DNA of 64,000 nucleotides from Plazaster borealis (lineage: Eukaryota; Echinodermata; Asteroidea; Forcipulatida; Labidiasteridae): NCBI GenBank assembly GCA_021014325.1, contig CM037463.1, positions 21,832,026-21,896,025 of the forward strand. Direction: 5' to 3'. Positions 1-12,512 of this stretch are shown here, in pieces. The stretch's first letter is position 1, and each line of letters begins with the position of its first letter. The notes below the pieces were generated by a model. The model was given only the letters and a program-made list of their open reading frames with translations, was not told the origin of the DNA and ran no database searches. The translations under genes and the position numbers were made by a program.

Positions 1-1237
1 GTTTCCAGTTTGGAGGTAAGGTACAGCGTTTTTATTCACTGAACAACTTCAATAATTTTTGTTGATGACCTACATGCCTGTAGACAGACACCTAAGGTGT
101 GAGCGATTTAGCTTCAACACGTTCATGACAATTGTGGGCATTCGTTACACCGTAGAGTGGTTGTGCTTGTACGCACCCAACATTGTTGGGGAAATATATT
201 TCTGTGATAAAAAAATGCACCAGACACTGGTTTCTGGGGCGATCATAACCAAAAGCTGTTTCTGTTGTGCCCGACCAGTGAGTGTACGTTTTAAAGCATC
301 GTTAAGGGCTCGTAAATATTGAGTTGGATTACAGCTACAAGAGTGAACTCCAGAACTTTGGCGGGTTTTCACCATGTTTGGTATTTATGTGTTTACAGTC
401 GAAAGTTTACTTCTTTTTTATGTGTCTACAGGAAAGGCTGACTTTTTATCATATCTGTTGTTTCCTTTTCTCCATTCAGTTTTAGGGCTTTACCCTCAGT
501 GAGTCCCCTTCTGCGTGAGCCCCCCCTACCTGGTAGACATAACAGTTTATTACCTCATCAATATCAAGCTTTTATTCCCCTCCTTCAGGCATGCATGTTA
601 CATTTCTTCCAACCGTCATCTCTAACTGCTTTGTTTTGCATTGCACTGCCCCCTTTATACCTTACAGGTTTTTGTGGTTGTGTGTTCCCGCTGTTCCTTG
701 TCGTCAACGAGGGCACTCCTCTGTCTCTCCCTCTACCCCATCCCTTTTATCTGTGATCGTCGGCTCTGAATGAACGGCCGGATCAAAATGGCAGACCAGG
801 TAGTGATCTAGAGATGAATGAAATGAACGAATGAAAACAAACGAGAAACCCGAACGAAGGTTTTGTTGGCATTTTGCATGATGGATGTAACTTTTTGTTC
901 TTCACTAACAACCTTTCATCTAACAAAAAAATAAAAATAACAATATGAATGAGAAGGAGACAAATCTTAACAAATTCATGAAGGTAGCCTTTGCATTCAG
1001 CATCTTAGCAACAGTTCCTCCTCATCACTAACCTTTTCCATCTTTCTTAGTATCTGCATCTTGCCCTTTTCTCCAAGCACTTCAGAAGTATGCACGTATG
1101 GCACCTTGGAAAATTGGATATTCATTGTAAACAGTTCAAGAAGAAACTAAGTACTAACACATGCACATTTAATCCAGTTGGTATTTATTTCCAGTTTTAG
1201 TTCACTATGGAAACAAAACCTGAACAGTCAGTGTGGG

Positions 1238-1642
1238 ATGTCAGGGCTCGAATTTAACACTGGACCGCAGGCCCGTGGCCAGTGATTTTAGCACCGGGCC
1301 AGTAAACTCACGACCAGACAAGTCCGGCTGTCTTGTGTTTTTCAATTGATTAATTATACCTCACTGTGTAATATCTTTAACAGAAAGAAATGATGTTCAA
1401 ATGTTGACCTTGAGTCTGGTAAATACAAGTCCGTTGAGTATCAAAATATACTTACCCACAAGACAAATGAGATAAATCTTGGCTTAGTGCTTGTTCAAAT
1501 GGAATTAATTTACATGTTTAACTTTGTAGAAAGTTCTTTCTCATTAAGAGTCCGGTCTTGTAAAATAAATTCTGGTCCAGTAAACATTTTGAGCTACAAG
1601 TCCTGCGGTCTTGTGGAATTTTCCCACAAATTCGAGCCCTGG
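1238..1642. repeat. Foldback element J
   Basis: AGGGCTCGAATTTAACACTGG at the left and CACAAATTCGAGCCCT at the right, about 400 bp apart, with further internal inverted similarity (GGCCAGTAAACT / TGGTCCAGTAAAC). Related sequence near 12700-12990. Confidence 0.5.
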
Positions 1643-1654
1643 ATGTGTTTGTTG

Positions 1655-1870
1655 TTAAAAGGTGTGCACAACATCGGTTAGGTTGAAAATATAAATGTTC
1701 ACAGATTTGCACATAACTTACACGGTATAAAGATGGTCATGGCGGAAAACTTCCCGTGAAATAGTTTTGCTTTTAAAGCTATAGTTTTTGAGAAATGAGT
1801 AAAACATGTAGCTTTGATCTTGTGGGTCAATAACCGTGAGATTTGATCTTGCGAGTCCAAAACCCGAAAA
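1655..1870. mobile_element. TTAA-C MITE, left part
   Basis: TTAAAAGGTGTGCACAACAT start and ATAAAGATGGTCATGG interior, shared with 43511-43861 and 45166-45499. Right end replaced by other repeat sequence. Confidence 0.6.
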
Positions 1871-3413
1871 AAAGAAAAACAAAAAACACCCAAAACAAAA
1901 TTTGTTTTAATTTGTTTTTCTTTTTCGTATCGGCCGAAATTTGCGCTCATCGGCAGGCAAATCGCGTGTATTGGCCTGATATGTTAGCATGTGCCTTGGG
2001 AGAACCCTGGTACACCCAGGGAAAAGCTCAGCCTGTGCACAAAATTTAATGCTGCTGTGTTTTTGGATCATAGTGTGTTTGGAGGACGAGGTCTGGAGGG
2101 GAGGGGGAAAGGGGAAATTTTGCTCAGCTGTTCGCATTCTCCTCCCCCACCCTCAATTATTTAGCTTTCTTAGACTTTTCTCTCTGCTGTAGACAATTTC
2201 CGACACTTTATCTTTAAGATGTAGAATGAAAATTACTATAAAGCGTGACTTGTGACGGGGTCAGTGAAGAACTCGAGCATGGTTGAGGATGGGGGTCGCG
2301 TACTACAACGGTGACCTATCCATATCTCATTTATAATAAACCCAGCCTTGCGGAACGGGACTGGGACTTGAAGACAGTTGAATCGCAAGTCACGTCCTCT
2401 GGGACTTAAGTGAGCTGCTTTAGTTTAGGGGGTTGTGAGTGTGGCATTTCAAGTAGACTTGTTAGAGGTACTGCAGTCATGTACATAACTGAGGTCATTG
2501 AGGGGACGACACTAATGATAATGACCACACTTATTTTGTTTTGTGTTGAATTGTCGTCAAATTAGTTGTGCCAAAATCAGGCGCCTCTTGGAAATTAACG
2601 AAACGGAATTAAAAGTGAAGACAGCTTTTACATCAGGAATCATGCATCATGTCTCAATCAATGTGATTTTAGAAACATTCTAGACATGTTGAGAAATAAT
2701 TATCTTAAAGGCCTAAATCTAGTGGAATATTTGAGATTTATAATTGTCATTTTCCTGATATGCAAATAAACCCAGTTTGGAGTTCAGGGCTCGAATTTTA
2801 CAAAACTGCTAACGTGACGGAGATAAGTCCATCTCTCACGAACGCTTTGCTTGACACAAATTGTCAAGTCATCACAAAAGTGAATTAACAAATGAAGGAA
2901 TGAAAATGGTTAACTTTGTCTTGAAGCATGAGGTATTATTTTTTTGTGAATGAAGGTGTAGAAAAAGAACAATAGTGCATTTTTTTTTTTTGCAAGGTGA
3001 TAAAATACAGGTCAGAAGGGCCAAGGACAGCGATTGAATTCTGAAGAAAAGTATGACAAGCTAGTTACAAAAAAAACCACCCCAAATAAACAGAAGTTTT
3101 ATTGTAAGTTTATGACTGACTGCCAGTCTACAAAACGTAACAAGTTTCCTTTTTTATTTGAATACGGATTGTTAGATGTGATTTTTATGCCCTGCTTTGC
3201 TTTGGACTCCTTGGGGTTCCAAGCAGAGCAGTTTAAGGGCAGTGGAAGTCAAAGACAAGGGTCAGGAAAGTTTTAGCTCAAACCTTTCTGAAATTTGAAG
3301 CCTGCTTGTTTTTTAGTTGTTTGTTTATTAAAAAAAAAATTATGTTTAATGTATATATATATATATTTTTTTTCTTCTTATTTTTATTTTGTAGTTTTTT
3401 TCAAGGCCCAATT

Positions 3414-3594
3414 TTATAAAGCCGCTTAAACAGTGCTTAAAAATAAAAAGCTGCTAAGCACAACAAAATGATGCTAACCAGAATAAGTTTACCAGCTAAA
3501 ATACAATTTTACACGTACCAAATGTAACTGATATCCTGCTTAGTTTAGCAGAAAATTTTTAAACAGTATTTTCTGCTCAAGCAGCTCTAAAAAG
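3414..3594. repeat. Foldback element D (GGCCCAATTT hairpin)
   Basis: About 180-bp near-palindrome: GGCCCAATTTTATAAAG..., GCTAAGCACAACAAAAT, central ACCAAATGTAACTGATATC, then complementary arm. Diverged copy. Confidence 0.65.
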
Positions 3595-4399
3595 TGAGGG
3601 TTAGCTTCGGGACGCAGTTTGGGATGAAATGTTGTTTTCATTGTATTTGTAAAATGTTGGAAAATTTTCAAGATAATGTTGACATGATACCGTTTTGACG
3701 AACTGCTAACCTAGAGGTGAGCATTTCGGAAGTTGTTATTCTGACGACCCTTGGCAGATGCCTCAGAGCAGCTCTTAAAATTGACACCTGCTGACAGTAG
3801 ATTTGAACCTGCTGTTACCAGGGCTATTGTAAATGATATCTGAATAGTGTAGACAAGCTTTGCACTGTTGTTGGGGAATATTTTGTTTAGAGGTTGAATT
3901 AAAGGTAGGGTCAATGTTTGGTTTTGTCAATGTAATGCTGATTTATTGTCAAAATGATCAAGGAAGATACTATAAAAGACACATGTGAAAGTTTGAGTGG
4001 ATTTTGAGAAAGAAAAAAACCCTGTCACTGTATTTTCATCAAGAACATCAAATCCATGTTTAGCGAGGTGATTCAGCGGGCACCAACCGCATCTCTTGCC
4101 ATTAATGAAGGCAGCATTCAAACGGACACCATGGACATTTCCAAACTTGCCTGCAGGCAATATTTGGTGATTTGAATTTTTTTGGCATAATTTGATTCAT
4201 AATTTGATTGATTTCTAATCAACGAGGTCACTTCAAAAGAAATAATTATAAAGCGCTATTTAAAAAGTTAAAAGTCAAAAGTTAATAAAATTTGTGAGGT
4301 GCAATTTCAATAAAATTTGTTTTCTTCCATTGAGCAGTGTACAAATTGTGCAGGCTCTGTGACTTAAAAAAAACTCCATGTGATGTCACAGGTCACATG

Positions 4400-4665
4400 A
4401 TAGCTGCATAGTCTTGGAGAGAGAGGTTTTCAACAAAGACCGTTTAGCGCCGCGGCGCAAGATTGGCAACTTGGACTGAAATGTGAAGCATGCACTGGAC
4501 GCCATTTTAGTAAGCAGCTGTTTTGATGCAATTGCAGACAATGAGCATTGATATCAATGCCGTAACAAAAACATTTGCTTACTAAAATGGCGCCCATGCC
4601 CTACTTCATGTTCTCTTGCGCCTTGCAGCGCTATACCATCTTGAGTTTTCACCGTTGTCTGACCT
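4400..4665. repeat. Foldback element around CGCCATTTTAGTAAGC
   Basis: GCGGCGCAAGATT...GACGCCATTTTAGTAAGCAG is followed by its rough reverse complement CTTACTAAAATGGCGCC...CTTGCGCC, giving arms of roughly 80-100 bp. Confidence 0.6.
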
Positions 4666-5109
4666 GACCAGCGTGCACCTTGTGTTGTGTGCATTATTAG
4701 TCAGAAATAAATCTAATTACAGGACTGGTTTACAGTCTGTGTAGCACAGGGTCGTTGCCTTGGGGTTGGTTGAATCATAATCATAGCACAAGCGTTGTTC
4801 ATTCAAGATTCGCAAGTGGACCACATGATTGTGCACCCTACTTGTATGTTCAGTAGGCCTATTTATTTACATTTAGTTCATGACACTATCCAACAGCACA
4901 AACTTCAACAATAGGACGGTAAAAAGCAGGGACAATTTTGTCCAGCCATTTTGCATACAGCAGAATATTTAGACTGAACTTGTTTTGTGCACACTGAATG
5001 CTAATATTGAGTAGCTAATTGTGATTTTTGAGTAGCAACTAATACATTTTGTGTAGCATTTTGCTCTGCTATATGAGGGAAATTGTTCAGTGAATTAGAC
5101 ACAAGAAGA

Positions 5110-5262
5110 AATGTTTAGATGTGGGAGGAAAACCCCACACAAATCAGGTAGGGACTGAAAACCCAATTCAGTTGCAAGGCTCCAGTTCTGAGGTGAGATT
5201 CGAACCGAGGTCCACAGAGGTGGAAGGCAGGGAAATAAACCACTGAGCCAGTACCTTATGGA
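5110..5262 (-). mobile_element. tRNA-headed SINE
   Basis: Read in reverse it has an A-box-like start (CTGGCTCAGTGG) and B box GGTTCGAATC, followed by the body with GGGTTTTCAGTCCCTACCTG. Same family as 34022-34215. Confidence 0.65.
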
Positions 5263-5739
5263 GACTGATGACAATTTGAACAAAAGGTCTCCAGGAAGGG
5301 GGGGGGGGAAGGGGTTAGGGGATCTAAAGATAGGGATTTTCCACAAACATCTTTGTGTACAAGGTCTATGGGAGAATGTTAAGTACAGGGCACTTGACCC
5401 AATTCACCTGACGTCATCATCACAATAATCTTGGTTGTGCCATTTTGGGAGTCGTAGTCCCCTTGTGTTATACATTGTAGCGTGCATTTAAGCAAAACAC
5501 CGCTTACACGCTTATGAGTTGACTCCCACAATGGTGAGCGTGGTTGCAGTAGTCACGTGTCGTCGGTACAAAGGGTAAACTATTCAGCATATTTGAGAAT
5601 GTATTTTAATACATGTAATAATAGTCTACCAAAAAGATACTGAGGGCGCTTGAACAAACAGAACATGGTAAGACCATAGAGCAAGGACCAGAAAGACAGG
5701 CTATTGAATTTGTTGAATTATGAGACAAATTTATGTAGT

Positions 5740-5912
5740 ACCTTAACGAGGGTTTTTCAAGGTGCTGTGCCGCATTCAGCAGCCACTGCCAGACACACCG
5801 GGGCAAACCCCTTCTCTTAGCGATAAGACAGTAACTGTTATTGTTTACGTGCATTAGACTACACATGGGACCTAGGGCTTTACGTCCCATCCGAAAGACA
5901 AAGCAATTATGG
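5740..5912 (-). mobile_element. tRNA-type SINE, body half (interrupted)
   Basis: AAGGTGCTGTGCCGCATTCAGC...CACCGGGGC...TTACGTGCATTA...CCATCCGAAAGACAAAGCAA. Continues at 6292 after the MITE. Related copies at 9440, 22510 and (reverse) 32380. Confidence 0.65.
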
Positions 5913-6291
5913 TTAAAGGCACTGAGCACGTTTGGAAATTGTCAAAAACCAGTGTTCTCACTTGGCGTATCCCAACATACAGTATGCATAAAATAACAAG
6001 CCTGTGAAAATTTGGGCTCAATTGGTCATCGAAGTTGCAAGAAAATGATGAAAGAAAACACACCCTTGTTGTGTAAATTTGTGTGCTTTCAGATTAGGAA
6101 CAAAAACTTTTTGCAAGAAGTTTTTATTATTTTAGTGGGAAATACCTCTTTCTCAAAAACTACGTTACTTCAGAGGGAGTCGTTTCCTACATTGTTTTAT
6201 ACCATCAACAGCTCTTCGTTGCTTGTTACCAAGTAAGTTTTTATGCTAATATTTGTTTTGAGTCATTACCAAAGGTGTACGATACCTTTAA
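5913..6291. mobile_element. TTAA-A MITE
   Basis: TTAA at both ends, terminal inverted repeats (GGCACTG..CACGTTTGG / CC.AAGGTGTACGATACC), about 375 bp, no ORF. Interrupts a tRNA-headed SINE whose halves flank it. Confidence 0.85.
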
Positions 6292-6405
6292 GTGTCTTGC
6301 TTGAGGACAAAAGTGTCAAGAAAGGGACTCGAACCCACACTCTGTTGATCAGAAAACACCAGCGCTTGAGTCCGGTGCTCTTAACCGCTCGGTAGCCATT
6401 ATTAT
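6292..6405 (-). mobile_element. tRNA-type SINE, tRNA-like half (interrupted)
   Basis: GTGTCTTGCTTGAGGACAA...GGGACTCGAACCCACACTC...CTCTTAACCGCTCGG; in reverse this gives a B box and an A-box-like start (Leu/Ser-like TGGC.GAGCGG). Confidence 0.65.
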
Positions 6406-7178
6406 CAAAGTGAAATCCTCATTCTCTTAGTCTCCTTGTAACCCCCCCACCCCCGAACTTTTAGAATTTGATTCTAGTCTTCATCTTAAGTGACCTTCTG
6501 AAAGCCTTTTGAAAGTAATCTAAAACAAAAATGATTGGGTTTCCAAAGCATTTATGCCCTACAAAACAAAAGATCCAAACCCACATTTTATAAATTGTAT
6601 GGATTTACTATCTGAAAAAAGGTTTTAGAAGTAAAAAGAGCAAGCACAATTCAAACTACTGTACAGTTTAAACCAACCATTTGACCATATGTTCATGAAT
6701 GCTGGCTAATAAAAGACTAAAAGATCTGCCCTTGATTTGACAAAACACTTAGATTCATCTTAAGATGAGTTGTCAATATCGCCATAGTGATTTGTATTGT
6801 AACATCAGACATTGCTACACAATTAAGATTGATACATGTTAAGATCAATCTTAAGCGCTTTGTGAAATCGAGCTCGGTCTTGTCTTGTCAGGAGAATCTG
6901 GGAATTTATACCAATTATTATTATTTCAAAATAATTGCATTTTACAATTATTTTATGAAGGGCTGAGAGCTTCAATTTATGGCTACTGTGGATTTCACTG
7001 TAATGTATAGTGCATACACGTACAATAACAGTAATTACATATATGTAATTTAATTACAATGGACCTTCGATTGTATTCTACTGTATGCATGGATTCCAAG
7101 AGAAGTGATCTATGAACCTGATTTGATGATTGAATAAGCTGGTGTACATGCACATGTAATGCTAATAGTGGATACCGT

Positions 7179-7553
7179 TTAAAGGTACATGTATTATTAC
7201 AGGATTGGTAAGGATAAAAAACATTGTTTAATTTTAGTCTGAAAGCTTACTGATTTATGAAGTTTATTCTGGAACCATTTTTTCTGTGAAATATTTTCCC
7301 TCTGAAATGAAGTCATATTCGTGAAAACTATCTGAAAACCTAAAAAAAACCGCAACAGCTAAAAATTAAGGACAATGTGTTTACGTGCTGTAAATTGTGC
7401 ATGGTTTTTCCATATTTTCCTCATGATTCACACAACGAATTAAGCCCTCATTTTCACTGGTTTGTTATTTCATGCATATGGTTGATCACACAAAACATGA
7501 ACACTATCTGCGACTATTTTGTCAGCTCTACCAATCCTGTATAATCCCTTTAA
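7179..7553. mobile_element. TTAA-H MITE
   Basis: TTAA ends, inverted ends ACAGGATTGGTA / TACCAATCCTGT. About 90% like 12152-12512 by eye. No ORF. Confidence 0.8.
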
Positions 7554-9439
7554 TGTGCACTAATCAATTAAAAAATGCTTCATGCATGCACAAAGAACAC
7601 GCACAAATTAGATTTTTGTTTTTTGTGACTTCACAAAAACAAATGTGTGTTTCTGATTTATGAATGATGTTTTTATTCTTCATGATTCATGCTTCGTGAC
7701 TCAAGAATCAAGATCCATGAACAAATACATTATGATTAGATCGAATAACCAAAAGGGAACACAGGATGAAAAGAAACTAGATCCTCTGACAATTTAATGA
7801 GTCATCATAGAAAGGTGAAAACGATGTAAACATTTCAAGTGTGGCGGACAGTTTTTTTTTTCATCTATGCTGAGATAGCTCATTTTCTCAAAGAAAACAG
7901 AAAAACATTATTATTCTGGTTCCTGGTTTATTAAAAACACTGCACTTGTAGCAAAAGGCTAAATTGAGACAATGCATACATCAAGATAAAAATAGAAAAT
8001 TTACAGAGGCCTACTGCACAGAGAAAAACTTTTACAGTAGTGTTACAAAACACATAACATAGAAACAAGTCGATGCAAGTTTTCAGCTAATCAACTAATT
8101 TCCCCATTTTTGTTTTCTCAGCCATTGAAAATTGAACAAAGTCTTGTAGATCCTGGCACTTTCTTATTTTTTTATACATGTCTGAAAATGTAGTGCCAGG
8201 CTGAGGCAGTTTTGCCACTTTTCATAATTCCAGTCAACGTCTGTATTGTGAATAGTTTGGTAATTTGATTGGTCACTCGATTAGAGAATATTCTGCTACG
8301 ATAACGAGTCACACTCCCCCTCTGACAGTTTTGCAATTTTTTTCATCTTGTCTCCATGATGCGGGTTGTGACTTACACTTGATCAACACAAGAACACCTC
8401 ACTGTCTTGATATTTTATTCTGCCTCCATGTTTGTCTAGTTCCTGCTGTGTTAATGGCTATCAGGAATGGTGATTGTCTTTATACAAAAAGGGCGCCAGA
8501 CTGGCTTGTCTCCCGCCTCGCTTTGACACCATGGAGTTGAATAGGGATGAGCTCTACTTGAGTGACGTGTATATGTCTCGACATGAATTAATTCTTGGGC
8601 AGATTTCCAGGTTTTTTTTTTCAGCCAAGTGCTTTCCACTATTTGGCCAAGTGCTTTCCATCTTAAAAACATGTTTGTGTGGAAATGGAAACCCCATTGG
8701 CATCTAATACTGTAAGTGGTCAATGGCCTGACAGGCCATTGTGTCATCATACACAATAGAACAAAAAATCAATACAGTGTACACCAAGGAATGTACATTG
8801 TGTGCAGTCCATCCTTTGGGCCTCTCCACTGGATTGTAATGATCAACATTACTGACTGGTTGAGTTGAAGGAGAAGTCAGTGGAGGAATGAGGAGTGTTA
8901 ATGTAGCTACAGAGTGAAATGTCGTCTGCTTGATTGAAACTGAGCATCCTCGCTTCTCCCTATGAGCATTATTTAAAGAGACCTGGGATTGTTCTTGAAG
9001 ACACTGGTGTCTTGTATCGGATGAATTATGAAGCAGGTAATTTGACTGTACAGGACAAATTTACAGGAATTGTGTTCAGACAGCGTGGTGTTCATCCATC
9101 CCATAATCTCACCCCAAATTCTCCACATCTGTCGGTCTGATTGATCAGGAAAAGCGGCAATTTGTTGGCTGTCCGTTCTGCCTCTGAAAGAATTCAGATA
9201 CTTTTTAGGAATGTCTGTTTTTTCAATATTGTAACAAATTCATCTTAATTGCTCTGTTTTCCCCATCTGTCTGTTTATAACCAATGAGGGTAGCAATTGC
9301 TCGGTTGCAAAAGCACCAATTTAGCTGTCGGGTCTGCGTAATAATTATTATAATACCGTACTCGGTTCTTATATAGTGCTTTATCTCATGCGCTCAATAA
9401 TTATTTTGTCTACATTTATTTAGTTAGCACCATGTAACG

Positions 9440-9640
9440 GTTTACAAGGTGCTGTGGCGCAATCTGCAGCCAACCAAACCAGAAAACACCGGGGCGAACG
9501 CCTTCTCTTAACGATGAGTGTACTGGGTTCTTTTACGTGCATTACACAAAACATGGGACCTACAGATTTAGTCCTATCCGAAGGACAAAGCAATAATCTT
9601 GTTTAAGGACGTGTCAAGACCGGGACTCGAAAATTCTCTA
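9440..9640 (-). mobile_element. tRNA-type SINE, partial
   Basis: Same body as 5740-5912 (AAGGTGCTGTGGCGCAATCTGC, CACCGGGGCGAACGCC, ATCCGAAGGACAAAGCAA); truncated at a TTAA-E MITE after GGGACTCGA. Confidence 0.6.
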
Positions 9641-9863
9641 AACAAAAATTGTACAGACCATAATATGTGAAATGTGACGTCATCAAATGTTTTGGAATTT
9701 TGACAACAATTGCACTTGAAGGGTATCAAACACAGTGGCATTTTACACCGTTTTAACGTGAGGTTAGAGACTTGTAATTTTGTTTTCATCATCATAAGGA
9801 CTCTTATCTATTGGAAATGAGTGGATCACAAAACTGAATTTTTACCTTGGAGCCCTTCTTTAA
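9640..9863. mobile_element. TTAA-E MITE, partial
   Basis: Right half of TTAA-E ending at a TTAA that also starts the adjoining TTAA-A MITE. Inserted in or next to a SINE. Confidence 0.6.
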
Positions 9864-10234
9864 AGGTAACGTACACGTTTGGTAATGACTCAAAACAAAA
9901 TACTAGCATAAAAACTTATTTGGTAACAAGCAACGGAGAGCTGTTGATAGTATAAAACATTGTAGGAAACGACTTCCTCTGAAGTAACATAGTTTTTGAG
10001 AAAGAGGTAATTTCTCACTAAAATAATATAAACTTCTTGCAAGAAACTTTTATTCCTATCTGAAAGCACACAAATTTGTACAACAAGGGTGGTTTTTCTT
10101 TCATCGTTTTCTTGCAACTTCGATGACCAATTGAGCCCAATTTTTCACAGGCTTGTTATTTTATGAATATGTTGGGATACACCAAGTAAGAACACTGGTC
10201 TTTGACAATTACCAAACGTGTTCAGTGCCTTTAA
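9860..10234. mobile_element. TTAA-A MITE
   Basis: Same family as 5913-6291, with TTAA ends and GTACACGTTTGGTAATGACTC at the left end. Its left TTAA is also the right end of a TTAA-E element. Confidence 0.85.
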
Positions 10235-10785
10235 GAAAACAGTGAGTGTATTGGAAGTAGTCTCATCGGACAAGTGGACGGTTTTTGTCTACATTGATTC
10301 ATGGTTTAAATGTCATGACCTTTTTAAAAAAGAAACAACCACCGTAAAGATCCTCAATCCAAAGATGACCCGCCTATGACATTAAGAATAAAAAAGTCTG
10401 TTGGAATTTTCCCATGACGAGATTATTTCATTATATATGGTCATTGTCTTCTTGTAATATCACCAAGGGGCTAGGAATTCTTGCAATAGACTGTTCAAGT
10501 CTTGCGCATATTCAAACTTCCGGGACCATTGCGGTCCCAACCATATGGAGTTTTACGTGGGCGGGATTTTGTTTCGTCAACTATTTTAGTTGAACGTAGT
10601 TTATGGCCATGAAAATTATATATGATGTTGGGAATGTAATACTAAGTGATAAACAATATGAAAGTAAATCCAATTCAACAAAATAACAAAGAAAACCCGA
10701 GAATAAGACTTGACCTGCGTTTCCGGTTACTTGTTAAAAATTACGAATGCTGCGTAACTGACGGGCATGTTGTCCTTAAACCTAT

Positions 10786-11390
10786 GTAATAGACGCACAC
10801 ATTCAGGCTTGATTAGCAAATGGGGTTTCTACCAATAAGCATCCTCGTCCAAAGTTTTTAATTTTGTTTCAATGTTAGTTTAAAAAAATTGTTTGTATTA
10901 TAAACAAAAATTAAAATATATTTATAACAACTTGCTATGTTTTTTTTTTCATCAGAATTTTGTATAAATTTAATTTAAAAAGAAGTTTTGATTTCATAGA
11001 AAAATATAGTCCTCGTTTCAATATGCGCGAGACTTGCACGGTCTATTGCTAGGTAAATTATACCAATCCAAAGATAAGTGATCTTGTAAACAATATAGAA
11101 TTTTGGCCGACGGATATTTATCAAATCTATGTAATGGTTGCACAAATTCAATCGTGATTGGCAAATGGGGTTTTGTATAAAAAAAAGCATCCTCGTCTCA
11201 AGTTTTAATTTGGTTTTAATGTTTTAAACAATTTTTTTTTAAAATTGTATTTATAACAAATTGCTATGGATGATTGTCTTTTCAAGAATTTGTATACATA
11301 GAATTTAAACAGAAGATTTGATTTCATGGAAAAATATAGTCTTCGTTCAAGTAGTCTCTCGTTTTTCGATATGCGCGAGTCTGTCTCTTT
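10786..11390. repeat. Direct tandem duplication of an AT-rich segment
   Basis: Two successive units of about 340 and 260 bp sharing TAGCAAATGGGGTTTCTAC / TGGCAAATGGGGTTTTGTA, AAGCATCCTCGTC, ATTTATAACAA.TTGCTATG and TTGATTTCATGGAAAAATATAGTC, ending in ATATGCGCGAG. Confidence 0.65.
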
Positions 11391-12151
11391 GTGCTTGTCA
11401 TTGTTGTATTACCTTGCTCATCATTCTCTGAGTGCTCTGTATAACTCCAGGAAAAGGCGCTTATATAAATTTTGTTATTGCTTGAAAAGCTGTAACATGA
11501 GAGAGAGAGTGATCGTCTAGAGCTCCTTTCATACTACACTTTAATCCTGAGAATCTCCGTGTTTTGGATTAAGTTGAGTGTTCACACTACACTTTTTAGG
11601 GATACAAATTCTCTGGATTAACGAACCCAAAACTGACTTAATCCAAGTAAATTTAACCCTGCCCAGGACTAGGGTTGACCCAACAATCTCGGTGTTAGTA
11701 TGGAACTGGGATAACTTTTCTCTGGGTTAGATATTTGTAGTGTGAAAGGAATCTCTGGGTCAGTTTTAATCCGTGTAGAAGACATTTTTACACAGGTCGC
11801 CAATTACACGGATCAAAGGAGGGAAGTGTGATGTGAAAAGGGCTTAGATCAAACAAGAAAAGCTAGGTTGCTATAAAAATTCGTGTGTAAGGTCGACCTT
11901 GTAGCACCTTGTTGACTATGTATGTAGTGCAAAGGTTTGCAACCAGACACTTTTCCACTTGCCTAATCACTTTATTGTTATGAATTAGGTCATTGATAGA
12001 TTGTACAATGCTTGATGAATGGAGGCCAACTGTGAACAAAAAGCTGGTACACTAGACTACAGGAGTTTGTGCATAATTAACAATGTTTAGATTAGGAACA
12101 CAATGCTTGGATTGCATTATGATGAAATTCATTCATTTACAGTTGGTTGGT

Positions 12152-12512
12152 TTAAAGGTATTATACAGGATTGGTAAGGATTAAAAACATTGATTAATTT
12201 TAGTCTGAAAGCTTGCTGATTATGAAGTCCATACTAAAACCATTTTTTCTGTGAAATATTTTTGTCTCTAAAATAAAGTCATATTCCAGAAATTGTATCT
12301 GAAAACCTATAAAAATGCAAGACCTGATTACAGTGCGTTTACATGCTGAAAATTGTACATGGTTTGTTCACTATTTTCGACTGACTCACACAACGGATTA
12401 AGCCCAAATCTTTACAGGTTTGTTATTTCATGCATATGGTTGATCACACAAAACATGAATACTGTCTGCGACTATTTTGTCAGCTCTACCAATCCTGTAT
12501 GAAACCTTTTAA
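12152..12512. mobile_element. TTAA-H MITE
   Basis: Second copy, TTAA ends, terminal inverted repeat around ATACAGGATTGGTA. Confidence 0.8.

Noticed and set aside
8265..9140. Small overlapping ORFs on both strands
   Set aside because: No similarity recognised, no splice context and low-complexity surroundings.
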